The notes below the pieces were generated by a model. The model saw only the letters and a program-made list of their open reading frames with translations. It had not been told where the DNA came from and did no database searches. 64,000 bases of DNA from Paenibacillus pini JCM 16418 (GTDB lineage Bacteria; Bacillota; Bacilli; Paenibacillales; Paenibacillaceae). This document shows, piece by piece, positions 26,015-37,600 of this stretch (its first letter is position 1; every line of letters starts with the position of its first letter). The stretch covers positions 62,001 through 126,000 of the forward strand of contig NZ_BAVZ01000003.1 of NCBI RefSeq assembly GCF_000576305.1. The letters run 5' to 3'. A program made the translations under genes and the position numbers.

Positions 26015-29000
26015 GTGATCATCGAGCAGTTTAACTTAACGCTGAACAATCCTGTGCTCAGCCACCACAAGGCACATGGACAAGAATTGCTGCCAGGCTT
26101 GGCTTACATTGATCTCATTTATCAAACTTTTGATACGCATGGCTACGCTTATTCAGAACTTGAGCTTCGTCAGGTTACCCTTTATCACCCCTTGGTTGTG
26201 GCACCAGATAGTGAAATCCAGCTCACCATATCATGTACGGAAGCTCAGGCTGGCCAATGGCATATTCGCATCGAGGGTCAAGTACTGCAAGGCGATAGCA
26301 GATCGGACGGGAAAGTCCGCTATGCGAGCGCGGAAATGAGTAAGAAGACGCCAATAACTTATGATGAAACGCTGGTTTTTACACATGTCAAAGCTACGTC
26401 AAAGCATGTAGCCAATTTAGAGGAAATATACGGGCAATGCCGGAGGCAGGATTTGGTGCATACCGGGTTCATGAAGGCTGAAGGATTGGTCTGCCTAACG
26501 GACACGGACAGCGTAATGGAGATTGCGGTGGGTCCGGAGGCCAGTCTTCATGCGGAGCAATTCCTATTTCATCCTGTTCTTCTGGATGGGAGCGGGATCG
26601 GAACTTCTCTTCTAATTTCCGCCGTAATAAAAGATGAACCGCGACTGTATCTGCCTATGTACTTCGAGTCCTTTTACGCAACCGAACCATTGCGCAGCAA
26701 TTGTATTACCCGAATTCAGAACTCGTCAGTACGTATCGAAAAAGAATTGATCTACATGACGCTGGAATTTTTCAATGCCGCGGGCAGAAAAGTCGCCGAA
26801 CTGAAAAATATCGCAAGCAAGCTCGTTCGGGCATCTGAACTTATCCAGTCAGATCGTAAGAGCATGGTAGGGGGGACTGAGGAGGTCTCCTTCCCTTCCG
26901 GCATGACCGTGTTACAGCCTCAATCCGGCAGTGGAGGCGTATACGGATCTATCGAGCTGTTTCTCCGGGAACTGCTGGCAGAACAGTTAGGCAAATCATC
27001 TGAAGAGATTCATACAGGGATGGGTTTTTATCAATTGGGGCTGGATTCATCGAACTTGTTGCATGTTGTCGAATCATTGGGAAGTCAAATTGACGTTAGC
27101 TTACCGCCGACCTTGCTGTTCGAATATACCAACATAGCTGATTTGGCAGCCTACCTTGCCGAGCATTACGGCGAAAACTTCCGTAGGCTGACTTCTCAGA
27201 TAAGAGAAGAACACGCAAAAGCCACGGCGGGTGTGCCTGAAGCAGGTAATGCGTCCGTCTCGCGTAAGGAATTGAAGGCTGCTGTTGATCAGCCCAGGGC
27301 TGCAATGTCAACTTCTGCACAGGAAGAGCACGAAGATATCGCCATCATCGGTATGGCTGGCCGTTACCCGCAGGCAGACAACCTTCAGGAGTTTTGGAAC
27401 AACCTCATAGAGGGAAGAGATTGCATTACTGAAATTCCCGCATCTCGTTGGGATATGCGGAAGTTCGCAGACCTCTCTTCGCCAACAGGGAAACATGTGT
27501 CGAAATGGGGCGGATTTATTGAGGATTCAGACTGCTTTGATCCCCAGTTTTTTCGGATATCGCCTAGGGAAGCCGAAACGATGGACCCTCAGGAGCGGTT
27601 GTTCCTGCAAACATGCTGGGAAACGATTGAAGATGCCGGCTATACGCCGAAGACGCTGACCCATCCAAAGGGACGGCACAATAGGCATCGTGTAGGCGTT
27701 TTTGTCGGAGTGATGCATAAGGATTATGCCTTGATCGGCGCAGAGAACATATCCAGCGACAATCTTTTTCCACTTTCCCTGAACTATGCGCAAATTGCTA
27801 ACCGGGTGTCGTACTACTGTAATTTTCATGGCCCGAGCATGGCAGTGGATACGGTCTGCTCTTCCTCATTGACGGCTGTGCATTTGGCGTACGAAAGCAT
27901 TCGGCATGGGGAGTGTGAGGTGGCCTTGGCAGGCGGAGTAAACCTGTCTTTGCATCCGAATAAATACCTCAGCTACAGTGATATGCACGCCAGTGACGGG
28001 TATTGCCGGACGTTCGGCCAAGGCGGGGACGGTTATGTCTCAGGAGAGGGAGTAGGGGCCGTGCTCCTGAAGTCCCTCCGTGCAGCCGTTCGGGACGGGG
28101 ACCGGATCTATGCGGTTATCAAGGGGAGTGCGATCAATCATGTCGGCACAGTGAGCGGAATAACCGTTCCTCATCCCGTGGCACAGGCTGATGTGATTGA
28201 TGCTTCTTTAGCCAAAGCCGGAATCGACCCGAGAACGATCTCCTATGTGGAAGCCCACGGCACGGGCACATCCTTAGGCGATCCGATCGAAATTCAGGGC
28301 CTGGCCAAAGCTTTCGGGGCTTACACCCAAGATAAGCAGTTCTGCTCGATCGGTTCAGTCAAATCGAACATCGGACATGCCGAGTCGGCCGCAGGCATCA
28401 GCGGTCTGTGTAAGATCGCCCTTCAGCTTCATTATCAGAAGCTTGTGCCGTCCTTGCATTCTGAAGAGCTTAATCCATATCTGGAGCTGGATCAGACCCC
28501 GTTTTACGTCCAGCAGAAAACCGAGGAATGGAAGAACCCTATATTTACGGACAACGGCAATGAGATCGTCTGCCCACGTCGGGCGGGACTGAGCTCCTTC
28601 GGGGCGTCGGGTTCCAATGCACATCTTATTTTGGAAGAATACGTGCCTGGAGCTGTGCAGGAGAATCCGGAAATTCATCCTCGCGTTTTAGCTCAGGCGA
28701 TTGTCCCCTTATCCGCGAGAAATGAAGAACGTCTTCAGGCATATGCCAAGAAGTTGTCTGCCTATCTGCACGAAGGGATCCGGCTCCAAGACTTGGCCTA
28801 TTCGCTGCAAGTGGGACGGGAAGCGATGGAGGAACGAGCCGTATTTATCGTAAGTAGCATCCCAGAGTTGATTGCCAAGCTGGATGCGTTCGGGGACTTA
28901 CAGGAGGTGCCGCGCGGTTGCTGGCGTGGGCACGTCAGTAATGGCAGCCTGGCGGGGACCGACTTATTCGGCGGAGATATATTATCTTCGGACACGCTGC

Positions 29001-32000
29001 AGATGTGGGCCCAACAAGATGAACTGTATAAAATTGCCGAGCGGTGGGTTCAAGGAATAGAAGTTGATTGGAACGGCTTGTACACAGATAATCGCAAGCC
29101 GCGCCGGATTAGCGCGCCGACGTATCCGTTTGCACGCGAACGCTATTGGGTTCCGGAAAAATCCCGGACCCGCAAACCTGACGTCTTTGCGGCGATTCAC
29201 CCGCTGCTTCATCTGAATACATCCGATTTTACGGTACAGCGATTCAGTTCCACCTTCACAGGACAAGAGTTTTTCTTTGCAGATCATGTCGTGAAGGGTG
29301 GGCGTATTTTACCGGGTGTAGCTTATTTGGAAATGATTCGTGCGGCTGCCCAGCAGGCAATGGGCGTCCAGGAAAAGGACAAACCTGTTATTCGGATCAA
29401 GGATGTCATCTGGCTTCGTCCCCTTCATCACGAGCAGGGAACTCTTCAAGTACAAATCGCTCTTTCTCCAGAGGAAAACGGAGAGATCGTCTGCGAGATC
29501 TATAGTGAACCGACCGGCGACGCGGCATCTCCGCTTATCTATTGCCAAAGCCGCGTTGAATTCGTCTCCGATGGGGCGATTCCGCCTTTTGACCTAAACC
29601 GGTTGAAGAACGAATGCGGCATCCAATTGGCAACACCAGATGAGTGCTATTCGGCATTAACACAAATGGGGATTGACTACGGTCCTGGATTCAGAGGGAT
29701 TACCGAAATATATGCTAGTCAACATGATGTATTGGCCAAAATTTGTTTACCGCCTTCCGTCCGTCATACGGAAGATGAGTTCGTGTTGCATCCGAGTCTA
29801 CTGGATGCCGGATTTCATGCGTCTATCGGATTTTTGGGCGATACGGTCCGGCAATTGGCACACGGTAGCGAATCGTCCAGCAGTCTGGGGCTGCCCTTCG
29901 CTCTTCAGGAGCTTGACATTATCCGTCCCTGTCAGCCAGTGATGTGGTCGTATATTCGATACGCCAAGGATAACGGTACAGATGCCAAAATAACGTCATA
30001 TGATATCGATCTGTGCGACGAACATGGGCACATTTGCGTGCGCATGAAGGGGGCATCAATCCGTGCACTTGAAGCGGCAGCTGCACCAAGTTCCAAGGAG
30101 GAAAGAGACCTCGAAGAACTCGAGAAGCAGCCTCCCGTCGGACACCAGCTTCTGCTGCCTGTTTGGGAACCGATCCCGGTATCCGAAGTGTCAACTACAA
30201 CTGTGGGTTCCTTAAAGGAACGAATGATTATCGTCGGTGGAACAGACGAGCAGCGAGCGGTTTTGCAGCAATATTATCCGCAAGCCGTGATTGTTCCGCT
30301 ACCTCTGTCTGACGAAATCGAAAAAGTGGCTAAAAAACTGGGAGCCTACGGTGACATTAATCATGTCGTATGGGTGGGAGATGATGATCTGCCGGATTCC
30401 TTGTCCGATGACACTTTGCTTATCAAGCAAAATCACGGTGTGATGGAAATTTTTCGGATCATGAAAGCCCTTCTCCGTCTTGGCTACGGAAGGAGAGACC
30501 TCTGTTGGAGTCTGGTTACAATACAATCGCAAGCCGTATATGAGCATGAAACCATCTCGCCCGCCCATGCCGGTATTCACGGTTTGGCCGGTACGATGGC
30601 CAAAGAGTATCCCGGGTGGCAAGTTCGCATTATGGATATGGAAAAAGAGGGGACTTGGCCGGTCAGTTTGATGTTTGCTATGCCGACGAGTCGTCATGGT
30701 CAATTATTCGCTTACCGGAACGGGCAATGGCTTGAAAGACAGCTGATCCCATTTCGTCATGAACCTGCTGGGCGAACATTGTACAAGACCAGAGGCGTAT
30801 ACATCGTGATCGGCGGTGCCGGGTATATCGGCGAAGTATGGAGTGAATATATGATTCGCACCTACAATGCACAGATCGTCTGGATCGGGCGCAGCACGCT
30901 GAATGCTTCGATTCAAGCCAAACTCGACCGGATGAAGCGCTTCGGGCCAGCTCCGGAATATCTCTCGGCAGATGCGTCCGATCTGGATGCGCTGCGGCAA
31001 GCCTATCAAACGATCAAGAAGCGTCACCCGCGGATTCAGGGTATCGTTCATGCTGCTATGGTGCTGTCTGAGCAAAGTCTGGAAAATATGGAACCTGCGG
31101 AATTCCGCAGCGGATTGTCAGCTAAAGTGGATACTGCTGTGCGAATGGCTCAAGTCTTCCAGGACGAGCCATTAGACTTTGTCCTGTTTTTCTCTTCACT
31201 CGTAGCTTATATCAAGAATGTGAAGCAAAGTCATTATACTTCCGGCTGCGCTTTTGCGGATTCTTTTGCCCATTGGATTTCCGAGCGGCAGACGTACCCG
31301 GTAAAAGTCATGAACTGGGGGTACTGGGGCAACGGCGAAGTGGCGAAGGACGAACAATTCGAAGGTTTGTTCGATCAGATCGGCTTGGGCTTGATTCAAG
31401 CGGAAGAGGGAATGGCGGCACTCGAAGCGTTGCTGACAAGTCCCGTCGATCAGGTCGCTATGATTCGTACGACGAAGCCGATTGTCGTAGAGGGCATGAA
31501 TCCTTCTGAGCGAATAGAAGTCTATTCACCGAAGGAAGGAAAGTCTGTACAGGTAGGTCAGCTTCCAATACCAAGGAAAAAGAGACTACCTGAAGCTTCC
31601 GGCAGGGATCAGAGCCGCGAGATGGAAAGACTGCTCCATAAGTTGCTATTCAATCAATTGCAGTCACTAGACTTGTTTGCGGCTTCGCCCGTAACATCTT
31701 CCGGCCTGATTTCCTCCGGTAAGGTGGTGGGGCGGTATGAGAAGTGGCTGGGAGAAAGCTTGGCGATCTTGACCCGCGATTGCGATCTGATTCAAGAGGG
31801 GGACGCATATTCTACTGTTCAGCCGATTCACTTCGACCAGGCTGCGATTTGGCAGGAGTGGGAAGCGAAAACTGCAGTATGGCGGAGCGATCCCCACATG
31901 AGCGCCATGTCGGTTTTGGTGGACACAACCGTTCGTGCTCTACCGGATATTCTGTCCGGTCAAGTTCCGGCTACCGATATTATGTTTCCGGCTTCTTCCA

Positions 32001-33403
32001 TGGAGCTTGTTGAAGGCATCTATAAGCACAATCCCGTTGCGGATTACTTTAATGAAGTATTGGGAGACACCTTAACGACCTATTTGCAGCAAAGATTGAA
32101 GCAGGATTCCCAGACGCGTATTCGTATATTGGAGATTGGTGCGGGTACTGGCGGGACTAGCGCCGGTCTTTTTCAGAGGCTGCAGCCTTTCCAGGAACAT
32201 GTGCAGGAATACTGCTATACGGATATTTCCCGCGCCTTCTTGCTTCACGCTGAGAAGGAGTACGGTCCTGACAATGCTTATTTAACCTACCGCATTTTCA
32301 GCGTAGAAGAGCCCCTTGCAGGGCAAGACGTGGATGAGGGCGGTTACGATGTGGTGATCGCAGCCAATGTGCTCCACGCCACCAGAAATATTCGCCAAAC
32401 GCTTCGCAACGCTAAAGCATTGCTGAAAAATGGCGGTCTGCTTTTGTTAAATGAAATGGCAGACAACAGCCTTGCGACTCATCTGACGTTCGGGCTGCTT
32501 GAAGGATGGTGGCTGTCGGAAGACCCTGAGCTGCGCATTGCGGGCTGTCCCGGTCTGTATCCTGAAGCCTGGCAGCAGGTATTGGTCAGCGAGGGCTTTC
32601 CTTCGGTGATTTTCCCGGCTGAACACGCACACGGGCTGGGTCATCAAATCATAGCGGCCGCAAGCAACGGGGTCATCCGCCAAAAGCAAGGCTCTGCATC
32701 CCCTTCCATTCTAAGGAATAAGAGAGCAGGGGGCCGAAAAACAACCAATCAGCCGGAACAGCGGAACTTTGACAAGCGGCCGGGACAGGCAGAGGATGGG
32801 GCTCTTAGGGAGAATGGCACGGCCTATCTGGCCAAGTTGATTGGGGAAACTTTGAAGATCCCTGCCTACAAGATTGATTCCTCCGCTCCACTCGAGATAT
32901 ACGGGATTGACTCGATTGTCGTGGTCCAGTTGACGAATACGCTGCGGAAGGTACTCGATCACGTAACCAGCACGTTGTTTTTTGAGTGTCAGACCATCGA
33001 TGCGCTTGTGGAGCATTTCATCGGAACGCAAAGGGATGCTTTTATGAAGCTATTGGGCCTAGAGGCCAGTATGGAACCCGTTGATATACAAGCAGCCATC
33101 GATGAAACGCCTCGGGAAACCAGATTCGTTCAAGCAACGAATAGATTCCGTACGCACGCAAAACCGGAAAACGCAAGCGATAAGGAACGGGGATCGCTTG
33201 CAACAGGGTCTCGCGACGTGGCAATTATCGGTGTTTCGGGGAGGTACTCCGATGCGGGAAGCATAGGCGAATTGTGGAGTAATTTAAAAGAAGCAAAGAA
33301 TTGCATCAAAGAAATTCCCGCGGAGCGTTGGGACTGGAAGGAATGGTACCACAACCAGAAAGGCAAAAAAGGAACGATCTACACGAAATGGGGGGATTCA
33401 TAG
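26015..33403 (+). CDS. pksM: Bacillaene-type PKS PksM, segment 1 (DH-ACP-KS-DH-KR-MT-ACP-KS')
   Basis: GTG 26015 is chosen as start because it aligns with the PksL N-terminus (NLTLNNP against ALSLKNP) and has AGGAG at 25999-26003. Domains are DH (26015-26850; HKAHGQELLPG), ACP (26940-27175), KS (27325-28640, intact), DH (29190-30080; HVVKGGRILPG, HPSLLDAGFH), KR (30130-31490; GGAGYIG, FSSLVA, Tyr in QSHYTSGC), C-MT (31610-32690; SAM loop LEIGAGTGGTSAG near 32131), ACP (32810-33030, GIDSI) and the next KS from 33215. The MT predicts an alpha-methyl group on this unit. The KR has Cys where Asn normally follows the catalytic Tyr, as does the KR of the other MT module. Coding sense ends near 33391 in KWGGF. 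Confidence 0.87.
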   Translation: MIIEQFNLTLNNPVLSHHKAHGQELLPGLAYIDLIYQTFDTHGYAYSELELRQVTLYHPLVVAPDSEIQLTISCTEAQAGQWHIRIEGQVLQGDSRSDGKVRYASAEMSKKTPITYDETLVFTHVKATSKHVANLEEIYGQCRRQDLVHTGFMKAEGLVCLTDTDSVMEIAVGPEASLHAEQFLFHPVLLDGSGIGTSLLISAVIKDEPRLYLPMYFESFYATEPLRSNCITRIQNSSVRIEKELIYMTLEFFNAAGRKVAELKNIASKLVRASELIQSDRKSMVGGTEEVSFPSGMTVLQPQSGSGGVYGSIELFLRELLAEQLGKSSEEIHTGMGFYQLGLDSSNLLHVVESLGSQIDVSLPPTLLFEYTNIADLAAYLAEHYGENFRRLTSQIREEHAKATAGVPEAGNASVSRKELKAAVDQPRAAMSTSAQEEHEDIAIIGMAGRYPQADNLQEFWNNLIEGRDCITEIPASRWDMRKFADLSSPTGKHVSKWGGFIEDSDCFDPQFFRISPREAETMDPQERLFLQTCWETIEDAGYTPKTLTHPKGRHNRHRVGVFVGVMHKDYALIGAENISSDNLFPLSLNYAQIANRVSYYCNFHGPSMAVDTVCSSSLTAVHLAYESIRHGECEVALAGGVNLSLHPNKYLSYSDMHASDGYCRTFGQGGDGYVSGEGVGAVLLKSLRAAVRDGDRIYAVIKGSAINHVGTVSGITVPHPVAQADVIDASLAKAGIDPRTISYVEAHGTGTSLGDPIEIQGLAKAFGAYTQDKQFCSIGSVKSNIGHAESAAGISGLCKIALQLHYQKLVPSLHSEELNPYLELDQTPFYVQQKTEEWKNPIFTDNGNEIVCPRRAGLSSFGASGSNAHLILEEYVPGAVQENPEIHPRVLAQAIVPLSARNEERLQAYAKKLSAYLHEGIRLQDLAYSLQVGREAMEERAVFIVSSIPELIAKLDAFGDLQEVPRGCWRGHVSNGSLAGTDLFGGDILSSDTLQMWAQQDELYKIAERWVQGIEVDWNGLYTDNRKPRRISAPTYPFARERYWVPEKSRTRKPDVFAAIHPLLHLNTSDFTVQRFSSTFTGQEFFFADHVVKGGRILPGVAYLEMIRAAAQQAMGVQEKDKPVIRIKDVIWLRPLHHEQGTLQVQIALSPEENGEIVCEIYSEPTGDAASPLIYCQSRVEFVSDGAIPPFDLNRLKNECGIQLATPDECYSALTQMGIDYGPGFRGITEIYASQHDVLAKICLPPSVRHTEDEFVLHPSLLDAGFHASIGFLGDTVRQLAHGSESSSSLGLPFALQELDIIRPCQPVMWSYIRYAKDNGTDAKITSYDIDLCDEHGHICVRMKGASIRALEAAAAPSSKEERDLEELEKQPPVGHQLLLPVWEPIPVSEVSTTTVGSLKERMIIVGGTDEQRAVLQQYYPQAVIVPLPLSDEIEKVAKKLGAYGDINHVVWVGDDDLPDSLSDDTLLIKQNHGVMEIFRIMKALLRLGYGRRDLCWSLVTIQSQAVYEHETISPAHAGIHGLAGTMAKEYPGWQVRIMDMEKEGTWPVSLMFAMPTSRHGQLFAYRNGQWLERQLIPFRHEPAGRTLYKTRGVYIVIGGAGYIGEVWSEYMIRTYNAQIVWIGRSTLNASIQAKLDRMKRFGPAPEYLSADASDLDALRQAYQTIKKRHPRIQGIVHAAMVLSEQSLENMEPAEFRSGLSAKVDTAVRMAQVFQDEPLDFVLFFSSLVAYIKNVKQSHYTSGCAFADSFAHWISERQTYPVKVMNWGYWGNGEVAKDEQFEGLFDQIGLGLIQAEEGMAALEALLTSPVDQVAMIRTTKPIVVEGMNPSERIEVYSPKEGKSVQVGQLPIPRKKRLPEASGRDQSREMERLLHKLLFNQLQSLDLFAASPVTSSGLISSGKVVGRYEKWLGESLAILTRDCDLIQEGDAYSTVQPIHFDQAAIWQEWEAKTAVWRSDPHMSAMSVLVDTTVRALPDILSGQVPATDIMFPASSMELVEGIYKHNPVADYFNEVLGDTLTTYLQQRLKQDSQTRIRILEIGAGTGGTSAGLFQRLQPFQEHVQEYCYTDISRAFLLHAEKEYGPDNAYLTYRIFSVEEPLAGQDVDEGGYDVVIAANVLHATRNIRQTLRNAKALLKNGGLLLLNEMADNSLATHLTFGLLEGWWLSEDPELRIAGCPGLYPEAWQQVLVSEGFPSVIFPAEHAHGLGHQIIAAASNGVIRQKQGSASPSILRNKRAGGRKTTNQPEQRNFDKRPGQAEDGALRENGTAYLAKLIGETLKIPAYKIDSSAPLEIYGIDSIVVVQLTNTLRKVLDHVTSTLFFECQTIDALVEHFIGTQRDAFMKLLGLEASMEPVDIQAAIDETPRETRFVQATNRFRTHAKPENASDKERGSLATGSRDVAIIGVSGRYSDAGSIGELWSNLKEAKNCIKEIPAERWDWKEWYHNQKGKKGTIYTKWGDS

Positions 33404-34668
33404 ACGATTATGACCGGTTTGATCCTTCTTTCTTTCAAATCTCTCCGTTAGAGGCGGAAAGAATGGATCCTCAGGAACGCGTATTTTTGGAAACGGCCTA
33501 TGCAAGCATCGAAGACGCAGGATATACGCCGGGGAACCTATGTACTAGCAGAAAGATCGGCGTCTTTGTCGGAGTGATGAACAAATATTATCCGACTGGC
33601 TATGGCTACTGGTCAATGGCCAACCGGATTTCGTACCTGTTGAATTTCCAAGGCCCGAGCTTGGCTGTCGATACCGCATGTTCATCTTCTCTAACTGCCA
33701 TCCATCTAGCTCTGGAGAGCCTCTACAGCGGTTCGAGTGAATGCGCAGTCGCAGGCGGCGTGAATCTGATCGTAGACCCTGTTCATTATTTGAATCTATC
33801 GACCATGACAATGCTCTCATCCGGCGACAAATGCAGGGCATTCGGGAATCAGGCAGATGGCTTTGTAGATGGCGAGGGCGTGGGGGCCGTTGTTCTCAAA
33901 CCTCTAGAAAAAGCAATTGCGGACGGCGATCACATTTATGGCGTTATCAAGGGCAGCATGATCAATTCCGGCGGGAAAACGAACGGTTACACCGTGCCCA
34001 ATCCTGTGGCTCAAGGCCAATTGATTAAAGAGACTTTGGAACGGGCGAATGTGGAAGCCCGATCAATCAGTTATTTGGAAGCTCACGGCACCGGCACTGC
34101 ACTGGGAGATCCGATCGAAATCGCCGGACTGACGCGGGCATTCGAGCCGGAAACATCGGATCGACAGTTTTGCGCGATCGGTTCGATTAAATCCAATATT
34201 GGGCATTGCGAAAGCGCGGCGGGAATCGCGGCGTTGACCAAAGTGCTGCTCCAATTCAAGCATGGGCAGCTCACGCCTTCCTTGCATACGGAGGTACTGA
34301 ATCCTGAAATTGACTTTGCCCGGACCCCATTTGTTGTCCAGAGAGAGCTTGAGGAATGGAAGCGCCCGGTCATTGACGGAAAAGAGATGCCGCGCTGCGC
34401 CGGAATCAGCAGCTTTGGAGCTGGCGGAGCGAATGCCCATCTTATCCTGGAGGAGTATAGGCCGCAAATAGTAGCGAAGCCATCTCTTCAGACGAAGCGT
34501 CCTGCCTTAATCGTACTCTCTGCGAAAACTAAGGAGCAGCTCAACGATCGGGCCAAGCGGCTGCTCACGGCAATTCGTGAGGAGAGATATGCCGAAGATG
34601 CGCTGATACGGATTGCATATAGCTGCAAATCGGACGCGAAGCCATGGATGAGCGGCTCGGCTTTCTAG
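33388..34668 (+). CDS. pksM: PksM segment 2: body of KS9
   Basis: The segment resumes at MGGFIDDYDRFDP, the continuation of TKW in the previous frame. It is an intact elongating KS (DTACSSSLTAI near 33675, EAHGTGTALGDP, SNIGHCESAAG) that should accept the alpha-methylated chain. The out-of-frame end begins at IAYSC near 34622. Inserting one C restores IAYSLQIGREAMDERLG, the conserved post-KS linker seen in every module. The ATG at 33388 is only a chance codon within TGGGGGGA and is not a gene start. Confidence 0.84.
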   Translation: MGGFIDDYDRFDPSFFQISPLEAERMDPQERVFLETAYASIEDAGYTPGNLCTSRKIGVFVGVMNKYYPTGYGYWSMANRISYLLNFQGPSLAVDTACSSSLTAIHLALESLYSGSSECAVAGGVNLIVDPVHYLNLSTMTMLSSGDKCRAFGNQADGFVDGEGVGAVVLKPLEKAIADGDHIYGVIKGSMINSGGKTNGYTVPNPVAQGQLIKETLERANVEARSISYLEAHGTGTALGDPIEIAGLTRAFEPETSDRQFCAIGSIKSNIGHCESAAGIAALTKVLLQFKHGQLTPSLHTEVLNPEIDFARTPFVVQRELEEWKRPVIDGKEMPRCAGISSFGAGGANAHLILEEYRPQIVAKPSLQTKRPALIVLSAKTKEQLNDRAKRLLTAIREERYAEDALIRIAYSCKSDAKPWMSGSAF

Positions 34669-37600
34669 CGGACTCTATGGAGCAGCTAGAGGACAAGCTG
34701 AACGCTTTTGTGGAAGGAGAAGGCAAAGGTGAAGGTGAAGTTGAGGGCATCTACCAAGATCAAAGCCAATCGAATAAAGATGCTTTGTCAATCTTAGCTG
34801 CGGATGAGGATATGGATAAGATCTTGGAGGCTTGGATTTCAAAAGGCAAGTATGCCAAATTACTTGAACTTTGGGTCAAAGGCGTATCTCTGGACTGGAA
34901 CAAGTTGTATGAGGGCGGAAAGCCGACCCGTATCCCGCTTCCTTCCTATCCCTTCGCACGGGAACGTTATTGGCATCAGACGCTTGAAAGAACGTCCGGT
35001 TCGAGATCCCCATTTCGTTTGAAGCGGGCATTAAAGCCCACAGGCGAAAAGCAGCCGCCGACTGCGACTGAGGCAGCATCTGCTGAAGCGTTCGAACTGA
35101 TGACTTTTGAGGAGGTATGGAAAGAGGAGCCGCTGCAGCAAAACTCCGGCTCTCGCGTAAACACGCTGGTGTGTTTTCTGTCAGATGTGGAATTGCAAAA
35201 AACGGCTGTCCAATTCTTTAGAACCATTGAAGAGAACATGAAGGTGCTGTTTGTTTCCCAAGAGGAGAGCAACGGAGAATCATCTTCAACCATCTATCGA
35301 GTGGACCGCCATGATGTGGATACCTACGATAGGGCTTTCAAGGACATCCAGGAACAACATGGCGATATTGATGCCGTGTTGTACATGTGGTCATTAGAGG
35401 ATCCTGGCTCCGTTCAGGATTACTCCCATATCGTTTTCTTGCTGCAGGCGGTTCTGGCTGCGCAGTCAAAACCCCGCCGGCTTCTTCTGGCAGGCCAGTT
35501 TGGACAAGAGGCGGACCTGAGCCGCTGTTATCTCGAATCGTGGATCGGTTTTGAGAGATCCCTCGGGATGATCATGCCGCAGACGAAGGTGTCCGGAGTC
35601 TATAAGGAGGTTGCCGATCAGAATCAAATCGGCGACATCGCGGATTGGTTGCGAAAGCTTTGGAGCGAAGTGCATGCGGAAACAGCGCGAACTGCTTTTT
35701 ATCAGGGAGAGAAGCGTCATGTAAGCCACATCAAGCCTACGCTGCTGCAAGCGGATCATTCTAGGCTAAGGATGAATGGCACTTATCTCATCACAGGAGG
35801 CTGCGGGGGGCTTGGTTTCCTGCTGGCCAAGCATTTAGCCAAGCGGTACAAAGCGAATTTAATCCTTACCGGAAGATCGCCTATGGATCCGAAGAAGGAA
35901 GCTATCCTTGGCCAGTTGGTGGCCTTGGGCAGCCGGGCTCATTATATCCAAGCCGATGTGTGCGATGTACAGGCGATGAATACCGGGCTAAGCGAATCAA
36001 GGGAACACTTTGGCTCCATTCACGGCGCCTTTCATGCGGCCGGTCTTCAGAGTTCACAGAGCTTTGAGGAGAAAGAGCTATCGAAATTCCATGAAATCCT
36101 GTCTCCCAAAATCCAAGGGACGCTTGTCCTAGATGAACTCATGCAAGAGGATTATTTGGACTTTATCTGTTATTTCTCCTCATCCGCTGCCATTTTAGGC
36201 GATTTTGGCTTTTGCGATTACGCGGTCGGGAACCGATTTCAGATGGCCTATGCCAAGTACCGAAATGATCGACAGAGCAGCGGCAGAGCCATTACGATCA
36301 ACTGGCCGGTATGGAGGGACGGCGGCATGTCGATTGGGGATGCCGAAACGACCGAAAACTATCTTCGCTCCAGCGGTCAACGATATCTTGAAACGGAAGA
36401 AGGTCTGGATATTCTGGAACGCGCATTGTTCCAGCCTCAGCTGCAGCAGCAGCTTGTGTTGGCCGGACAGGCCAGCCGGGTACACCGTTTCCTTGGATTA
36501 TCGGAGGAGACCCGGCAGAAAGATCAGCCAGCCGCACGTCCACAAGGCAAAGGAAGGCAGGCGCACATGCTTGGGTGGAGTACCGAACAATGCCTAGAAG
36601 CGGATCTCAAGAATTGGATTAGCGAGCTGCTTAAGCATCCGCTTCATAAGCTGAAGCCCGATATTCAATGGATGGACTACGGATTTGACTCCGTGCTGTT
36701 GGCGGAATTTGCAAGTTATTTATCTGATCGTTATCAAGTGGAAATTGCGCCTTCCTTGTTTTTCAGCTATACGAATCTAGAGCAGTTGATCCGTTACCTT
36801 CTCAAGAAACATCCAATCTCATTAGAGGCGTATTACCAGGAAAGCTACGCGGAACCTGAAGCGCTTCAGCAGGACGGTTCCCTGGTAGAGAAAGCTGCAA
36901 CCGGGTACAGGAAGGTGACCTACAAACCATCGGTGAAGCGAGAAATGAGCGAATTATCTGAGCCGATTGCGGTGATTGGCATGAGCGGACGCTTCCCTCA
37001 GGCGGATAACGTCGAAGAGTTCTGGCAGCATCTGAAGGACGGGAAACGCTGCATCACGGAAATTCCCGCAGACCGCTGGGATTGGCGGTCATATGAAGGG
37101 AATCCTCACATGGAAGAAGGGAAGAGTGCTTCCAAGTGGGGGGCTTTTCTGAACAACGTCGATCGCTTCGATCCGCTGTTCTTCAAAATTTCGCCGAAGG
37201 AGTCGGCTGAAATGGATCCAAGGCACCGCCTGTTTCTGGAGGAGGCTTGGCGGACATTTGAAGATGCGGGGTATATGAACGAGCGGATAAAAGGCAAGTC
37301 GTGCGGCGTTTACGTGGGTGTGGAAGAAGGTGAATACGCCTTTTTGGTCAAAGATTCGCAATACATCAACGGCAATCAAAATGCGACGCTACCTGCACGA
37401 ATCGCTTATATGCTGGATCTGAAAGGGCCAAATATGGCTATAACGGCAGCTTGTTCCTCAGGACTTGTTGCCATCCATCAAGCATGCCAAGCTCTTCGTC
37501 AGGGAGATTGCGAAATGGCGCTCGTCGGCGGCATCAACTTGAATATTTCCCCGATGTCATATGCCGCTCTGAGCAAAGCGGAGATGCTTTCGCCGGACGG

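Larger units (their letters stand above)
24610..27175 (+). other. Split dehydrating bimodule 2: KS0 (PksL) with DH-ACP (PksM)
   Basis: This is the second instance of the same arrangement, with the same NGSGS substitution (near 25480) and a PksM N-terminal DH (HKAHGQELLPG, HPVLLDGS) and ACP (GLDSSNLL). The two bimodules and the KS-DH-KR modules after them are paralogous along their full length. Confidence 0.82.

Noticed and set aside
18068..33400. Programmed -1 frameshifting as a general explanation for the broken genes
   Set aside because: Only the two G-run sites could slip plausibly. The other ten lie at unrelated sequences without slippery heptamers, and a chain of such events would leave almost no full-length protein.
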